Program-made: the position numbers and the translations under genes
Notes under the pieces: model-generated
What the model was told of the DNA's origin: nothing
What the model saw: the letters and a program-made list of their open reading frames with translations, nothing else
Databases searched by the model: none
Shown: piece after piece, positions 38,712 through 47,268 of the stretch
How the letters are laid out: each line of letters begins with the position of its first letter
Numbering within the stretch: the stretch's first letter is position 1
DNA from: Pseudomonas sp. S35
Lineage (GTDB): Bacteria; Pseudomonadota; Gammaproteobacteria; Pseudomonadales; Pseudomonadaceae
NCBI RefSeq assembly: GCF_009866765.1
Contig: NZ_CP019431.1
Location: forward strand, 1,798,001 to 1,862,000
Length of the DNA stretch: 64,000 nucleotides
Reading direction: 5' to 3'

Positions 38712-39956
38712 ATGTTCAGACCGTTATCGATTTTCATCGGCACGCGCTATACCCGCGCCAAGCGCCGCAACCGTTTTGTTTCGTTTATCTCGATGACCTC
38801 GATGATCGGCCTCGCCCTGGGCGTGCTGGCGATGATCGTGGTGCTGTCGGTGATGAACGGCTTCCAGCGTGAAATGAGCTCGCGCATCCTCGGCATGGTG
38901 CCCCACGCCACCATCGTCGGCGTGAACCCGATTGATGACTGGCAGCCGGTGGCCGCTGCGGCGATGAAAAATCCGCAAGTCACCGCTGCGGTGCCATTCA
39001 CGCAGATGGATGGCATGTTCTCCTACAAGGGCGCGATGCAGCCGATTGAGATCAGCGGCGTCGATCCGGCCCAGGAAGGCAAGGTGTCGATCGTTGCCCA
39101 GCACATCGTGCAGGGCAAGCTGGAAGACCTTAAACCCGGCGAATTTGGCGTGGTGGTCGGCGAAATCACCGCTCGGCGTTTTCGCCTGAACGTGGGCGAC
39201 AAGCTCACTCTGATTGTGCCGGAGATCAGCACCGCACCGGGCGGCATCACCCCGCGCATGCAACGCTTGAACGTGGTCGGCATCTTCAAGGTCGGCGCCG
39301 AGCTGGATGGTTCAATGGCGTTGATCCACATGGCCGACGCGGCTGAGATTCAGCATTGGCAGCCGAACCAGGTGCAGAGCGTGCGCCTGGCGTTGAAGGA
39401 CTTGTACGCGGCGCCCAAGGTGTCGGCGGACATCGCAGGCGGCCTGGGCGCGGCCTACAAGGCGGATGACTGGACCCACACCCAGGGCAGCCTGTTCAGC
39501 GCGATGAAAATGGAAAAAACCATGATCGGCCTGTTGCTGCTGATGATCGTTGCCGTGGCGGCGTTCAACATCATCGCCACCTTGATCATGGTGGTGAATG
39601 ACAAGGGCGCGGACATTGCGATCCTGCGCACCATCGGCGCCACGCCCCGGCAGATCATGGCGATCTTCATGGTGCAGGGTACGGTGATCGGCATTGTCGG
39701 CACCTTGATCGGCGGCGTGCTGGGGGTGATTGCAGCGCTGAACGTGAGTGAGCTGGTGGGTTGGGTCGAGCGGGTGAGCGGGCAGCATATCTTCAGTTCG
39801 GACGTGTATTTCGTCAGCAACCTGCCGTCGGAACTGCAAAGTGGCGATGTGGTGCTGATTTGTACGGCCGGATTTGTGTTGAGCTTCCTGGCGACGATTT
39901 ACCCGGCGTACCGGGCGGCGAAGATTGAGCCGGCGCACGCCTTGAGATATTCGTAA
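38712..39956 (+). CDS. lolE: Lipoprotein-releasing ABC transporter permease LolE
   Basis: The second membrane subunit of LolCDE, 414 residues. It has the same layout as LolC: N-terminal helix ([20 protein letters not shown]), periplasmic domain and three C-terminal helices with [20 protein letters not shown]. It is about as similar to LolC as a recent paralogue would be. It is the last gene of the lol block. In PAO1, as I recall, DUF2062 and comEC genes follow, but here an AT-rich islet begins about 60 bp after the stop. Confidence 0.93.
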   Translation: MFRPLSIFIGTRYTRAKRRNRFVSFISMTSMIGLALGVLAMIVVLSVMNGFQREMSSRILGMVPHATIVGVNPIDDWQPVAAAAMKNPQVTAAVPFTQMDGMFSYKGAMQPIEISGVDPAQEGKVSIVAQHIVQGKLEDLKPGEFGVVVGEITARRFRLNVGDKLTLIVPEISTAPGGITPRMQRLNVVGIFKVGAELDGSMALIHMADAAEIQHWQPNQVQSVRLALKDLYAAPKVSADIAGGLGAAYKADDWTHTQGSLFSAMKMEKTMIGLLLLMIVAVAAFNIIATLIMVVNDKGADIAILRTIGATPRQIMAIFMVQGTVIGIVGTLIGGVLGVIAALNVSELVGWVERVSGQHIFSSDVYFVSNLPSELQSGDVVLICTAGFVLSFLATIYPAYRAAKIEPAHALRYS

Positions 39957-40424
39957 AGTTTGACACTGTCGTCGTCGGTCCATCAGTTTTTACAGGGGAG
40001 TGCGCTGTACCTGTAGATACTTTGTTTACGGCCAAGTCCTTAGCAGGTTTTTGCACTAAGACAGCTTGGCCGTATCAACACCTTCCCTCTGCAGGCAACT
40101 TTACGGTTGCCTCGTCTGGTAGTGAATGCGCCCAATTGGCCAAGGGTGGCCGGCTTGCACATACAAAGATTCTCCTTGGCCGGCACAGCTGTAAATGATC
40201 AGCGTCGTGCGCAGTCACATCACCAGTCCCAGCAGTCCAGTCACTCCGGGTGTTCTCGTTGGGGGGGGGTAGGCTTTTCCTTATTAGTTAATTAACAATG
40301 ATTGATGACTGGTTTTCAGGAATATTCTTCGTAGAATAATGACTGTCGGTTTAGAGCGCCTGAATGAGCCTGTGAGTATGGCGCGCAAAGCTGGAAAGTT
40401 TGAGTGGTTACGGGGAGTGTGAAT
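39957..40424. other. Spacer with structured repeats before the AT-rich islet
   Basis: 468 bp without a gene. It contains a 10-bp stem TACGGCCAAG/CTTGGCCGTA at 40027-40074, with a nested CTTAG/CTAAG. A second hairpin, GGCAAC/GTTGCC, lies at about 40095-40111. A run of ten Gs is at about 40261, and an AT-rich tract with TTAGTTAATTAACAA follows at about 40285. No tRNA, att repeat or hrp box was found. GC content falls sharply after 40270. Confidence 0.6.
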
Positions 40425-41033
40425 ATGAAAGAGCGGTTACTAAACTTATGTAAAAAATATGATGTGGAAATCGTTAAAGATTATAGGCAATACGATGACC
40501 GTGCAATGCGCAGCTATGATTTGACGAGAGGAGGTTGGTGTCATGGCATGGTGATCGACTGGTTGCGATGTAAGCGTAAGAGTATTGATTTCTGGGAGTC
40601 GCTCAATAGCGACTCGGGGAAGAGTCGCGTACGCTTTCTCATGGCGCGTCAAGAGATGGTGCTTCTAAAAGGCACTTTTGCAGATACGAAACCCCAGGTC
40701 CAAGCGGGAATGTCCTCGGCAGGCTTGGTGTTGCGCACTTTAGAGCTATGCGCAGGTAGTAATGATCAAGTGTGTGCGACTGCTTTAGTTAACTCACTGT
40801 TACGGGGGGAGGGCCGATATAGATATTTTTCCATCCATGACGGTCTCGGTACTGCTCATGCGATGGGCTTTCTGCGTAGTCAAACGCAGCTTGTCTTCAT
40901 GGATCCTAATGCGGGCGAGTTCGTATTTCCAGCGGAGTCTGTATTTGGGCTATGGCTGTTGGAATACTTGAAGTTAATGAGATACGAGTCAAAGGGCTGG
41001 CTAAAGACTTGTTTGGTGCAATCTTTCGGTTGA
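40425..41033 (+). CDS. YopT/AvrPphB-type cysteine protease (peptidase C58-like)
   Basis: A 202-residue, single-domain protein. The C58 catalytic triad is visible: Cys39 in GGWCHGMVIDWL, His145 in TAHAMGFL and Asp160 in VFMDPNAGEFVF. The His-to-Asp spacing of 15 is the same as in AvrPphB (H212, D227, from memory). YopT cleaves prenylated Rho GTPases and AvrPphB cleaves plant kinases; here the substrate is unknown. It has no signal peptide, no N-terminal extension of AvrPphB type and no hrp box upstream. GGGGAG precedes ATG 40425. Base composition is much lower in GC than its neighbours, which suggests transfer. A type III or other injected toxin role is inferred. Confidence 0.78.
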   Translation: MKERLLNLCKKYDVEIVKDYRQYDDRAMRSYDLTRGGWCHGMVIDWLRCKRKSIDFWESLNSDSGKSRVRFLMARQEMVLLKGTFADTKPQVQAGMSSAGLVLRTLELCAGSNDQVCATALVNSLLRGEGRYRYFSIHDGLGTAHAMGFLRSQTQLVFMDPNAGEFVFPAESVFGLWLLEYLKLMRYESKGWLKTCLVQSFG

Positions 41034-41113
41034 TCAGATTACGCCGATTCTTGTAAGTGGCTCTTTATCTAAGGTTCGGGTTCATATCCCTTAGAAGATG
41101 TTGGCGATTAGCC

Positions 41114-42460
41114 TTACCCGTGCAGCTCAATTATAAACCTTGTGCATCCCGCCTCTGATTCACAAAAAATCTTCCCCCCATGCGCTCTTACAATCGACTG
41201 GGTAATCGCCAGCCCCAGCCCGGCATGCTCGCTGCTGCCTTCATGGCGCGCCGGATCGGCCCGATAGAATCGGTCGAACAATCTCGGGAGCAGCTCTGGT
41301 GGAATGCCTTCGCCGCTGTTCTCAACCCTCAGCGTTGCGCCATCCACCATACTCACACGCACTTCACCGCCCGCTGGCGTAAACCGCAGTGCGTTATCGA
41401 GCAAGTTCGATAGCGCCCGGCGCAACATGCCGCGATCACCCGTGATATGGGCCGTGCCTTCGCGCACCAGGGTGACGTGGGCGTCCTCCGCCAGCAAAGC
41501 GAAAAACTCCAGCAGGGCATCCACTTCAAGCGCCAGGTCCAGGGCCTCACGTTTGGGTACCAACAAGCCATGATCCGCCTTGGCCAGGTACAGCATGTCA
41601 TTGACCAGTTGCGCCATCCATTGCAGCTCCTCCAGGTTGCTGTGCAGCGCCTCGCGGTAATCCTCCAGCGGGCGCGGCTGGGTGAGGATGACCTGGGTCT
41701 GGGTCAGCAGGTTTGACAGCGGGGTGCGCAGTTCGTGGGCGATATCGGCGGAGAACGCCGACAGGCGTTGGAATGCATCATCCAGGCGACCGAGCATGGC
41801 GTTGAAGGCTTGCGCCAGTTCCGCCAGTTCCGCCGGCATGTGTTGCTGGGGCAGGCGCTGGGTCAGGGAATGGGCCGACACGCCGGCGGCCACTTCACCC
41901 ATACGCCGTAGCGGCCGCAACCCGCGACGCGCGGCCCAGGCGCCCAGGAGCGCGGTGGCCAGGGCCGAGAGGCCAACGGTGAGCCAGATCAAATGCTGCA
42001 TGCGCTGCAGGAAGTGCTGGTGATGGGTGATGTCGAGCATCAGGCTCAGTTGTGGCGAGTCGGTTTGGTCGGGCATCAAGGGTGCGTTGTACACGCGGTA
42101 GTCGGTGCCGGCGTTTTGCAGGCTGTGCAGGCCGGGCGTTGAGGGCAGGGTGACGCCGGGCGCATCGTCCAGCCAGCGCTGGCCGGCGGCGGTGATGCGT
42201 AGGGCAAGGTCTGGCTGGCGATTGAGTTCGGCGCGCAGTTGCGGCTCGCGTTGGGCGAATGCTTGAGGCGAATCGACACCCTGCAAGGTGCTGCGCAACG
42301 CTATCAGTTTGCTGTCGAGTTGCTGCTGGTCCAACTCGATGAAGTGCGCCTCACTGGCTTGGTTGAACAGCACGCCTGCAATCAGCGAGACCACCGCCGT
42401 ACAGGCGGCAAACAACAGTGCCAGGCGGCTGGCCAGAGATAGGCGCTTGATCAATTGCAC
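41114..42460 (-). CDS. copS: Heavy-metal (copper) sensor histidine kinase
   Basis: A membrane sensor kinase of the CusS/CopS type with 448 residues. There is one membrane helix at about 12-32, a periplasmic sensor domain to about 155, a second helix at about 155-176, HAMP at about 177-230 and the HisKA domain with phospho-acceptor H242 ([13 protein letters not shown]). The C-terminal HATPase domain has N-box [13 protein letters not shown] and G-box [13 protein letters not shown]. It starts at GTG 42460, overlapping the regulator by 10 bp. It sits in the gene order copS-copR-cupredoxin-queF that I recall from PAO1. Confidence 0.92.
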   Translation of the reverse strand: MQLIKRLSLASRLALLFAACTAVVSLIAGVLFNQASEAHFIELDQQQLDSKLIALRSTLQGVDSPQAFAQREPQLRAELNRQPDLALRITAAGQRWLDDAPGVTLPSTPGLHSLQNAGTDYRVYNAPLMPDQTDSPQLSLMLDITHHQHFLQRMQHLIWLTVGLSALATALLGAWAARRGLRPLRRMGEVAAGVSAHSLTQRLPQQHMPAELAELAQAFNAMLGRLDDAFQRLSAFSADIAHELRTPLSNLLTQTQVILTQPRPLEDYREALHSNLEELQWMAQLVNDMLYLAKADHGLLVPKREALDLALEVDALLEFFALLAEDAHVTLVREGTAHITGDRGMLRRALSNLLDNALRFTPAGGEVRVSMVDGATLRVENSGEGIPPELLPRLFDRFYRADPARHEGSSEHAGLGLAITQSIVRAHGGKIFCESEAGCTRFIIELHG

Positions 42461-43131
42461 CGTTCCTCCAGCACATAGCCCATGCCGCGAATGGTGTGGA
42501 TCAGCTTGCTGGGGAAGTTGTCGTCGACTTTGAGGCGCAGGCGGCGGATCGCGACTTCGATGATGTTGGTGTCGCTGTCGAAATTCATATCCCAGACCTG
42601 GGAGGCGATCAGCGTCTTGGGCAGCACTTCGCCCTGACGGCGCAGCAGCAGTTCCAGCAGCGAGAACTCCTTGGCGGTCAGGTCGATGCGTTGGCCATCG
42701 CGCTCGACGCGGCGTCGGATCAGGTCCAGGCGCAGGTCGGCCAGTTGCAGGGTGGTTTCCTGTGGTGTGCTGCTGCCACGGCGCAACAGGCTACGCACTC
42801 GCGCCAACAGCTCGGAAAAGGCGAACGGCTTGACCAGGTAATCGTCGGCGCCCAGTTCCAGGCCATGTACGCGGTCCTCCACGGCATCGCGAGCGGTGAG
42901 GAACAGCACCGGGATATCCAGGCCGGCGCTGCGCACGGCTTGCAGGATCTGCCAGCCGTCGCGGCCGGGCAGCATCACATCGAGGATCAACAGGTCGTAG
43001 TCGCCGGTCAGCGCGAGATGCTGGCCACTGGTGCCGTCCGCCACCAGTTCGGTGGTGAATCCCGCCTCGGCCAAGCCCTGGCGCAGGTAGTGGCCGGTTT
43101 TTGGTTGGTCTTCGACGATCAGCAGTTTCAT
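42451..43131 (-). CDS. copR: Copper response regulator (OmpR/PhoB type)
   Basis: A 226-residue regulator. The receiver domain has D7/D8-type acidic residues, phospho-acceptor D51 in [14 protein letters not shown] and K in [13 protein letters not shown]. The C-terminal winged helix includes [22 protein letters not shown] and [15 protein letters not shown] 43131 was chosen; the 21 residues upstream to 43194 do not match the family. It works with the overlapping kinase gene, and a CopR box stands between it and the divergent cupredoxin gene. Copper is inferred from the box and synteny. Confidence 0.92.
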   Translation of the reverse strand: MKLLIVEDQPKTGHYLRQGLAEAGFTTELVADGTSGQHLALTGDYDLLILDVMLPGRDGWQILQAVRSAGLDIPVLFLTARDAVEDRVHGLELGADDYLVKPFAFSELLARVRSLLRRGSSTPQETTLQLADLRLDLIRRRVERDGQRIDLTAKEFSLLELLLRRQGEVLPKTLIASQVWDMNFDSDTNIIEVAIRRLRLKVDDNFPSKLIHTIRGMGYVLEERCN

Positions 43132-43195
43132 GGGCAGCTCTTGGCAACGGGTGACAACGGGCTTTATACCGTGGGGGCGAGGTGAGGGGCGCAAC

Positions 43196-43211
43196 CTGAC
43201 AAAGTTGTAAT
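43196..43211. promoter_or_regulatory. CopR box
   Basis: CTGACA-AAGTT-GTAAT matches the P. aeruginosa CopR motif CTGACA-N5-GTAAT exactly. It lies in the 156-bp divergent spacer between copR and the cupredoxin gene and could serve both. Confidence 0.82.
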
Positions 43212-43287
43212 CTAGCAGTCAGCTGGCTGGCAGCGGCGTAATCTTAGAGTGCTGCTCAAGCGGGTTCTATATTTTTGGAGGCGAGAG

Positions 43288-43800
43288 ATGGCGTTGCGTA
43301 CACCCCTGTTGTTGGCGGGCTGCCTGCTGGTGTTGAGTTTCAATGCACTGGCCGATGCGGCCCACACTTACGCGTTTGGTCAGCCGGCAGCGGCTGACAA
43401 GGCCACGCGTACCGTGGAGGTGACGCTGCAGGATATTTCCTTTGCGCCCAAGTCCCTGGATGTAAAAGCCGGTGAGACGGTGCGCTTCGTGCTGGTCAAC
43501 AAAGGCCAGTTGCTCCATGAGTTCAACCTGGGCGACGCGGCGATGCACGCAGCGCACCAGAAGGAAATGCTGCAAATGCAGGCCAGTGGCATGCTCACGG
43601 CCACCGGTATGGGCAAGATGGATCACAGCGCCATGGGCCATGGTGCAATGAAGCACGATGACCCGAACAGCGTGCTGGTCGAGCCCGGTAAAACCGCTGA
43701 GTTGACCTGGACGTTCACCCAGGCAACCGGCCTGGAGTTCGCCTGCAACCTGCCGGGGCATTACCAGGCGGGCATGGTGGGGACGCTGACCGTCGAGTAA
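43288..43800 (+). CDS. Periplasmic cupredoxin-like copper protein
   Basis: A 170-residue exported protein. The signal peptide MALRTPLLLAGCLLVLSFNALA is followed by a plastocyanin-type domain. All four type-1 copper ligands can be placed: H77 (LLHEF), then C153, H158 and M163 in CNLPGHYQAGM. Between them lies a flexible Met/His-rich insertion (GMGKMDHSAMGHGAMKHDD) that may bind more copper ions. GGAGGC precedes ATG 43288. It diverges from copRS with a CopR box in between, so it is probably copper-induced and acts in copper tolerance. PAO1 has PA2807 in this place. Confidence 0.93.
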   Translation: MALRTPLLLAGCLLVLSFNALADAAHTYAFGQPAAADKATRTVEVTLQDISFAPKSLDVKAGETVRFVLVNKGQLLHEFNLGDAAMHAAHQKEMLQMQASGMLTATGMGKMDHSAMGHGAMKHDDPNSVLVEPGKTAELTWTFTQATGLEFACNLPGHYQAGMVGTLTVE

Positions 43801-43866
43801 TGTGCTGCTTAGGGGCGGGGTCAAAGGCTGGTAGACTGGCGCGGTTTATTTAGCCAGGTTTCCGCC

Positions 43867-44697
43867 ATGCATCCCGCAGCCGAACATTCGCCGCTGGGCA
43901 AGTCCAGTGAATACATCTGCACCTACACGCCGTCGTTGCTGTTTCCGATTCCTCGCGCTGCCAAGTGGGCCGAACTGGGCCTGAGTGCCCAGACCCTGCC
44001 GTACAAGGGCGTGGATTTCTGGAACTGCTTCGAATTGTCCTGGCTGCTGCCGTCGGGCAAGCCGGTGGTGGCCATCGGTGAATTCAGCATCCCGGCCGAC
44101 TCGCCGAATATCATCGAGTCCAAGTCGTTCAAGCTGTACCTCAACTCGCTGAACCAGACCGCGTTTGCCGACACGGCACGCCTGGAAGCAACCCTGCGCA
44201 CCGACCTCAGCGCCGCCGCCGGCAAGCCGGTGAGCGTACGCATCCGCAGCCTGGCCGAGATCGAGGCCGAAGGGGTGATGGCCCTGCCGGGTGTGTGCAT
44301 TGACGACCTGGACATCAGTGTCAGCAACTATGAACACCCGCGCCCTGAGTTGCTGCGTTGCGATGACTCGCGCATCGTTGAGGAGAGCGTGCATAGCCAT
44401 CTGCTCAAATCCAACTGCCCAGTCACCAGCCAGCCCGACTGGGGCAGCGTGGTGGTGGAGTACCGTGGTTCGGCGTTGGATCACGCGAGCTTGCTGGAAT
44501 ACATCGTGAGCTTTCGCCAGCACTCCGACTTCCATGAGCAGTGCGTCGAGCGCATCTTCCTGGACTTGCAGCGCTTGCTGAAGCCGGAGAAGTTGACCGT
44601 GTATGCGCGGTATGTGCGGCGCGGTGGGTTGGATATCAACCCGTACCGCAGCACTGAGGATGTGGCGTTCCAGAACGTGCGCCTGGCTCGCCAGTAA
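43867..44697 (+). CDS. queF: NADPH-dependent 7-cyano-7-deazaguanine reductase
   Basis: QueF reduces the nitrile preQ0 to the amine preQ1 in queuosine biosynthesis, in the cytosol. The 276-residue product is the long, two-domain form typical of gammaproteobacteria. It has [15 protein letters not shown] (substrate-binding E/S-K-S-x-K-LY motif) in the first half. In the second half are [12 protein letters not shown] with the active-site Cys that forms a thioimide, and [13 protein letters not shown] with the conserved Glu/His. It stands alone downstream of the cupredoxin gene, followed by a REP-type hairpin. Confidence 0.96.
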   Translation: MHPAAEHSPLGKSSEYICTYTPSLLFPIPRAAKWAELGLSAQTLPYKGVDFWNCFELSWLLPSGKPVVAIGEFSIPADSPNIIESKSFKLYLNSLNQTAFADTARLEATLRTDLSAAAGKPVSVRIRSLAEIEAEGVMALPGVCIDDLDISVSNYEHPRPELLRCDDSRIVEESVHSHLLKSNCPVTSQPDWGSVVVEYRGSALDHASLLEYIVSFRQHSDFHEQCVERIFLDLQRLLKPEKLTVYARYVRRGGLDINPYRSTEDVAFQNVRLARQ

Positions 44698-44700
44698 GTA

Positions 44701-44733
44701 AATGTGGGAGGGGGCAAGCCCCTCCCACATTTT
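44701..44733. repeat. REP hairpin after queF
   Basis: AATGTGGGAGGGG and CCCCTCCCACATT form a 13-bp stem followed by TTT. It probably also ends the queF transcript. Confidence 0.85.
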
Positions 44734-44759
44734 GGTGTTGTGCCTGGCTTGGTTTCGGG

Positions 44760-45026
44760 TCAGATGCCCATGTTGCCCAAGGTGATCATGATATTGCGCA
44801 GCGTCCCGGAAATCACCGGGTGCTCAGCGTCGAACTCTATGGCCGCTTGACTCACGTCGTCGGAAATACTGGGCGTTTGAGTGGCCGGCTCAAGTTCAAG
44901 TTGTAATTCAAACTTGGCAATCAGGGCCTCCAGCGCTTCACGTTTTTCTTGCGGCAGCGGCGGTTGCTGTTCCAATTGCCCGCGCAGGATATTGACCTGT
45001 TCTTCCAGTTTTTTGCGATCAGGCAT
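44760..45026 (-). CDS. DUF4404 family protein
   Basis: An 88-residue protein with a helical N-terminus that looks like a coiled coil (MPDRKKLEEQVNILRGQLEQ, then EKREALEALIAKFELQLELE) and a C-terminus GTLRNIMITLGNMGI. It matches the small DUF4404 family found in Pseudomonas near queF. No function is known. ATG 45026 follows AAAAGGAAG; the 15 upstream residues to 45071 are unlikely. It is convergent with queF. Confidence 0.8.
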   Translation of the reverse strand: MPDRKKLEEQVNILRGQLEQQPPLPQEKREALEALIAKFELQLELEPATQTPSISDDVSQAAIEFDAEHPVISGTLRNIMITLGNMGI

Positions 45027-45136
45027 GACGTTCTTCCTTTTATCGATAGGCACTGGCATAGACCGCGGCACGCCGAGAAAGGTCTACGGGCTGACCTGTA
45101 GATTAATCCACTGGCGCCTACTGTGCATGATATCGA

Positions 45137-45745
45137 TCAGGGCTTCTCGCCTTTGAGCTGGCGCAGGCTGATGTCGGCCAAGCAGGTGCCGAGTTCACCA
45201 AGGTGATCGATCACCGAGTGCACCCCCAACCCATACAGCGCCACGGTGGCCTTGCCACGCTTGTATTCGCGTTCCTTGTCGCTCAGCGCCAGCCATTGTT
45301 CGGGCGCCAGGCCGCACAGTGAACCGCAGGAGGCCAGGCCGATGGTCCACAGCCCGGCGTTAAGTCCCGATTGCAACAGCCGAGGTTCGCCACTGACCAG
45401 GACGCAGCCTTCCAAGCGCTCGGTGTTCAATTCCATCAAGGCTTGCCAGCACGCGTGGGGCGCGGGCCAGCGGATGGGGGAGGGCGAGGCGGCCTTGAGC
45501 CAGTCGGGCAGTGCGGCGGCCAGGGGGGTGGTCACCGCTGGCGGCAATTCATCCAGCCAGGCGCATGGCACGCCTTGCTCCTTGAGGCTGCGCAGGATCT
45601 TCAGAGCCCCTGGCGTGGCTTTGGAGCCCGGTGAGGGTGAATCGGTGAGTGCCTGGGAACCGAAATCCACCAGGCAGCCACTCAGGCCAAACAACACGGC
45701 AGTCAAGGTGGGCGCGCTGGCGGTGGCAATCTCGGCTTGAGGCAT
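45137..45745 (-). CDS. HAD-superfamily protein with degenerate active site
   Basis: A 202-residue cytosolic protein with HAD-hydrolase architecture (phosphonoacetaldehyde-hydrolase-like in databases, by memory). Motif I should read DxDGT, but here it is VLFGLSGCLVD, with the nucleophile Asp and the acid/base Asp replaced by Gly and Ser. Motif II may be VLVSGEPRLLQSGLNAGLWTIGLA. The fold is thus probably kept without phosphatase chemistry. It lies between the DUF4404 gene and the divergent mlaA, as in PAO1 (PA2803 by memory), which suggests a conserved non-catalytic role. Confidence 0.75.
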   Translation of the reverse strand: MPQAEIATASAPTLTAVLFGLSGCLVDFGSQALTDSPSPGSKATPGALKILRSLKEQGVPCAWLDELPPAVTTPLAAALPDWLKAASPSPIRWPAPHACWQALMELNTERLEGCVLVSGEPRLLQSGLNAGLWTIGLASCGSLCGLAPEQWLALSDKEREYKRGKATVALYGLGVHSVIDHLGELGTCLADISLRQLKGEKP

Positions 45746-45940
45746 GTCGACATCCCTGAAATAGCTCTGACGCTATCGGGGCCGAATGACAAACGGATGA
45801 CACTCGGGCGAATTGTAGGAATTTTGTCCATTTTGAGTATGACGTTTCCTGGCGGCTGCCTAATTCGACACTTCCGTCATATACTGACGGCCTTATTCAG
45901 GGCATAGCGCCCATGACAGACCATTCAAGGAGCAAAAGCT

Positions 45941-46630
45941 ATGCGCTGGAGCCACTACTTCGCTCAGCTGTCGGTGTGTGCCACTGTCCTGCTGGCGCCG
46001 CTCGCCGCACAGGCCGCGTCGGAAGATGATCCATGGGAAAGCGTCAACCGCCCGATCTTCACGTTCAACGACACCGTTGATACCTACGCCCTCAAGCCAC
46101 TGGCCCAAGGCTATCAGTGGATCACCCCGCAATTTGTCGAAGACGGTATCCACAACTTCTTCCGCAATATCGGCGATGTCGGCAACCTGGCCAACAACGT
46201 GCTGCAACTCAAGCCTCACAATGCCGGCGTCGATACGGCCCGCTTGTTGGTCAACACCACGTTCGGGGTGCTGGGCTTTATTGATGTCGGCACCAAAATG
46301 GGGCTTCAGCGCAACGATGAGGACTTCGGCCAGACCCTGGGTTACTGGGGCGTGGGCAGCGGTCCGTACGTGATGATCCCTTTGCTGGGCCCAAGCACAC
46401 TGCGTGATGCGCCGTCCAAGTACGTGGACAGCTACACCCAGCCGTACCGTTATATGGATGATGTGTCGCTGCGCAACAGTGTCATGGGCCTGGGCATCGT
46501 CGACACCCGTGCCAGCCTGCTCGACAGTGAGAAGCTGATCACCGGCGACAAGTACACCTTCATTCGTAACGCCTACCTGCAGAACCGTGAGTTCAAGGTC
46601 AAGGATGGCAAGGTCGTCGATGACTTCTAA
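45941..46630 (+). CDS. mlaA: Phospholipid-transport outer-membrane component MlaA/VacJ
   Basis: MlaA removes misplaced phospholipids from the outer leaflet of the outer membrane and passes them to MlaC. The 229-residue product has ASEDDPWESVNRPIFTFNDT and LGYWGVGSGPYVMIPLLGPS, hallmark motifs. The N-terminus MRWSHYFAQLSVCATVLLAPLAAQA looks like a normal signal peptidase I site (AQA-AS). No lipobox cysteine is present, unlike E. coli MlaA, which is a lipoprotein. GGAGC precedes ATG 45941. A terminator follows. The mlaFEDCB genes are not in this window. Confidence 0.93.
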   Translation: MRWSHYFAQLSVCATVLLAPLAAQAASEDDPWESVNRPIFTFNDTVDTYALKPLAQGYQWITPQFVEDGIHNFFRNIGDVGNLANNVLQLKPHNAGVDTARLLVNTTFGVLGFIDVGTKMGLQRNDEDFGQTLGYWGVGSGPYVMIPLLGPSTLRDAPSKYVDSYTQPYRYMDDVSLRNSVMGLGIVDTRASLLDSEKLITGDKYTFIRNAYLQNREFKVKDGKVVDDF

Positions 46631-46650
46631 GCTGTGACGTTTTGAAATGA

Positions 46651-46683
46651 AAAAAAGGCGACCCTTGGCCGGTCGCCTTTTTT
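46651..46683. terminator. Terminator between mlaA and the PilZ gene
   Basis: AAAAAGGCGACC pairs with GGTCGCCTTTTT around a short loop, with A and T runs. It can serve both converging genes. Confidence 0.92.
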
Positions 46684-46694
46684 ATGCGCGGGTT

Positions 46695-46991
46695 TCAGCG
46701 CATTTTCAGAATCTTGAGGCCTAAGTGCTGGCTCTCGCCGTCGTTCTTGGCCCATACCACTTCGGTATCCGCCTCCAGGCCGGTAAGGGCGGCATGCTCC
46801 GAATCGATGCGTACAGTCAGTTTATCGCCCACATCGAACTGGCGTGGTGCCTGCACTTGCATCCCAGAGCTGGAAAGGTCCACGCAAACCCCGGCAATCT
46901 CCTGCCCGGCGTGGAGCAAAGACACATCTGCATCCACTCGCATGCGGATGAAATCGCGTTTCTCAGCGTAGTCGCGCTCGTGTTCGCTCAT
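46695..46991 (-). CDS. PilZ domain protein, single domain
   Basis: A 98-residue protein made almost entirely of a PilZ domain. The RxxxR motif is at KRDFIRMRVD, preceded by an acidic N-terminus, and the D/NxSxxG motif is at DLSSSGMQV. Both c-di-GMP-binding elements are intact. ATG 46991 fits the AAGGA site better than the ATG at 47000. It converges on mlaA. The rssB gene lies in the opposite direction. Confidence 0.88.
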   Translation of the reverse strand: MSEHERDYAEKRDFIRMRVDADVSLLHAGQEIAGVCVDLSSSGMQVQAPRQFDVGDKLTVRIDSEHAALTGLEADTEVVWAKNDGESQHLGLKILKMR

Positions 46992-47268
46992 GGGTTCCAT
47001 CCTTACTTTGTGTTGTGGTCGTGGCTGTTCTTATAACTCCCGGTGATTTGCGATGTAAAGACGCCCGGCGACCATCGGCATGAGCTTGAAACACCTGTCG
47101 GATGGGAGTACCGTCTGCGCCTTAGAAGGGCACCTCTGCTTTACAGTTGTGCGTGGGCAAAACGCCCATGCTTTGTAGGACAGAGAGGCTAGAAAGCGAA
47201 TCCAGTAGTGTGAGCCCGGCCATTGTCGAGCCGCCTACGCCAACCTAATTCTGGCGCCGTTTGCCCAC

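Noticed and set aside
40270..40424. hrp box before the YopT-like gene
   Set aside because: No GGAACC or CCACNNA pair with correct spacing lies within 150 bp of the start.
39957..40424. tRNA gene or attachment site flanking the AT-rich islet
   Set aside because: The hairpins do not fold into a cloverleaf, and no direct repeat is found on both sides of 40.0-41.1 kb.
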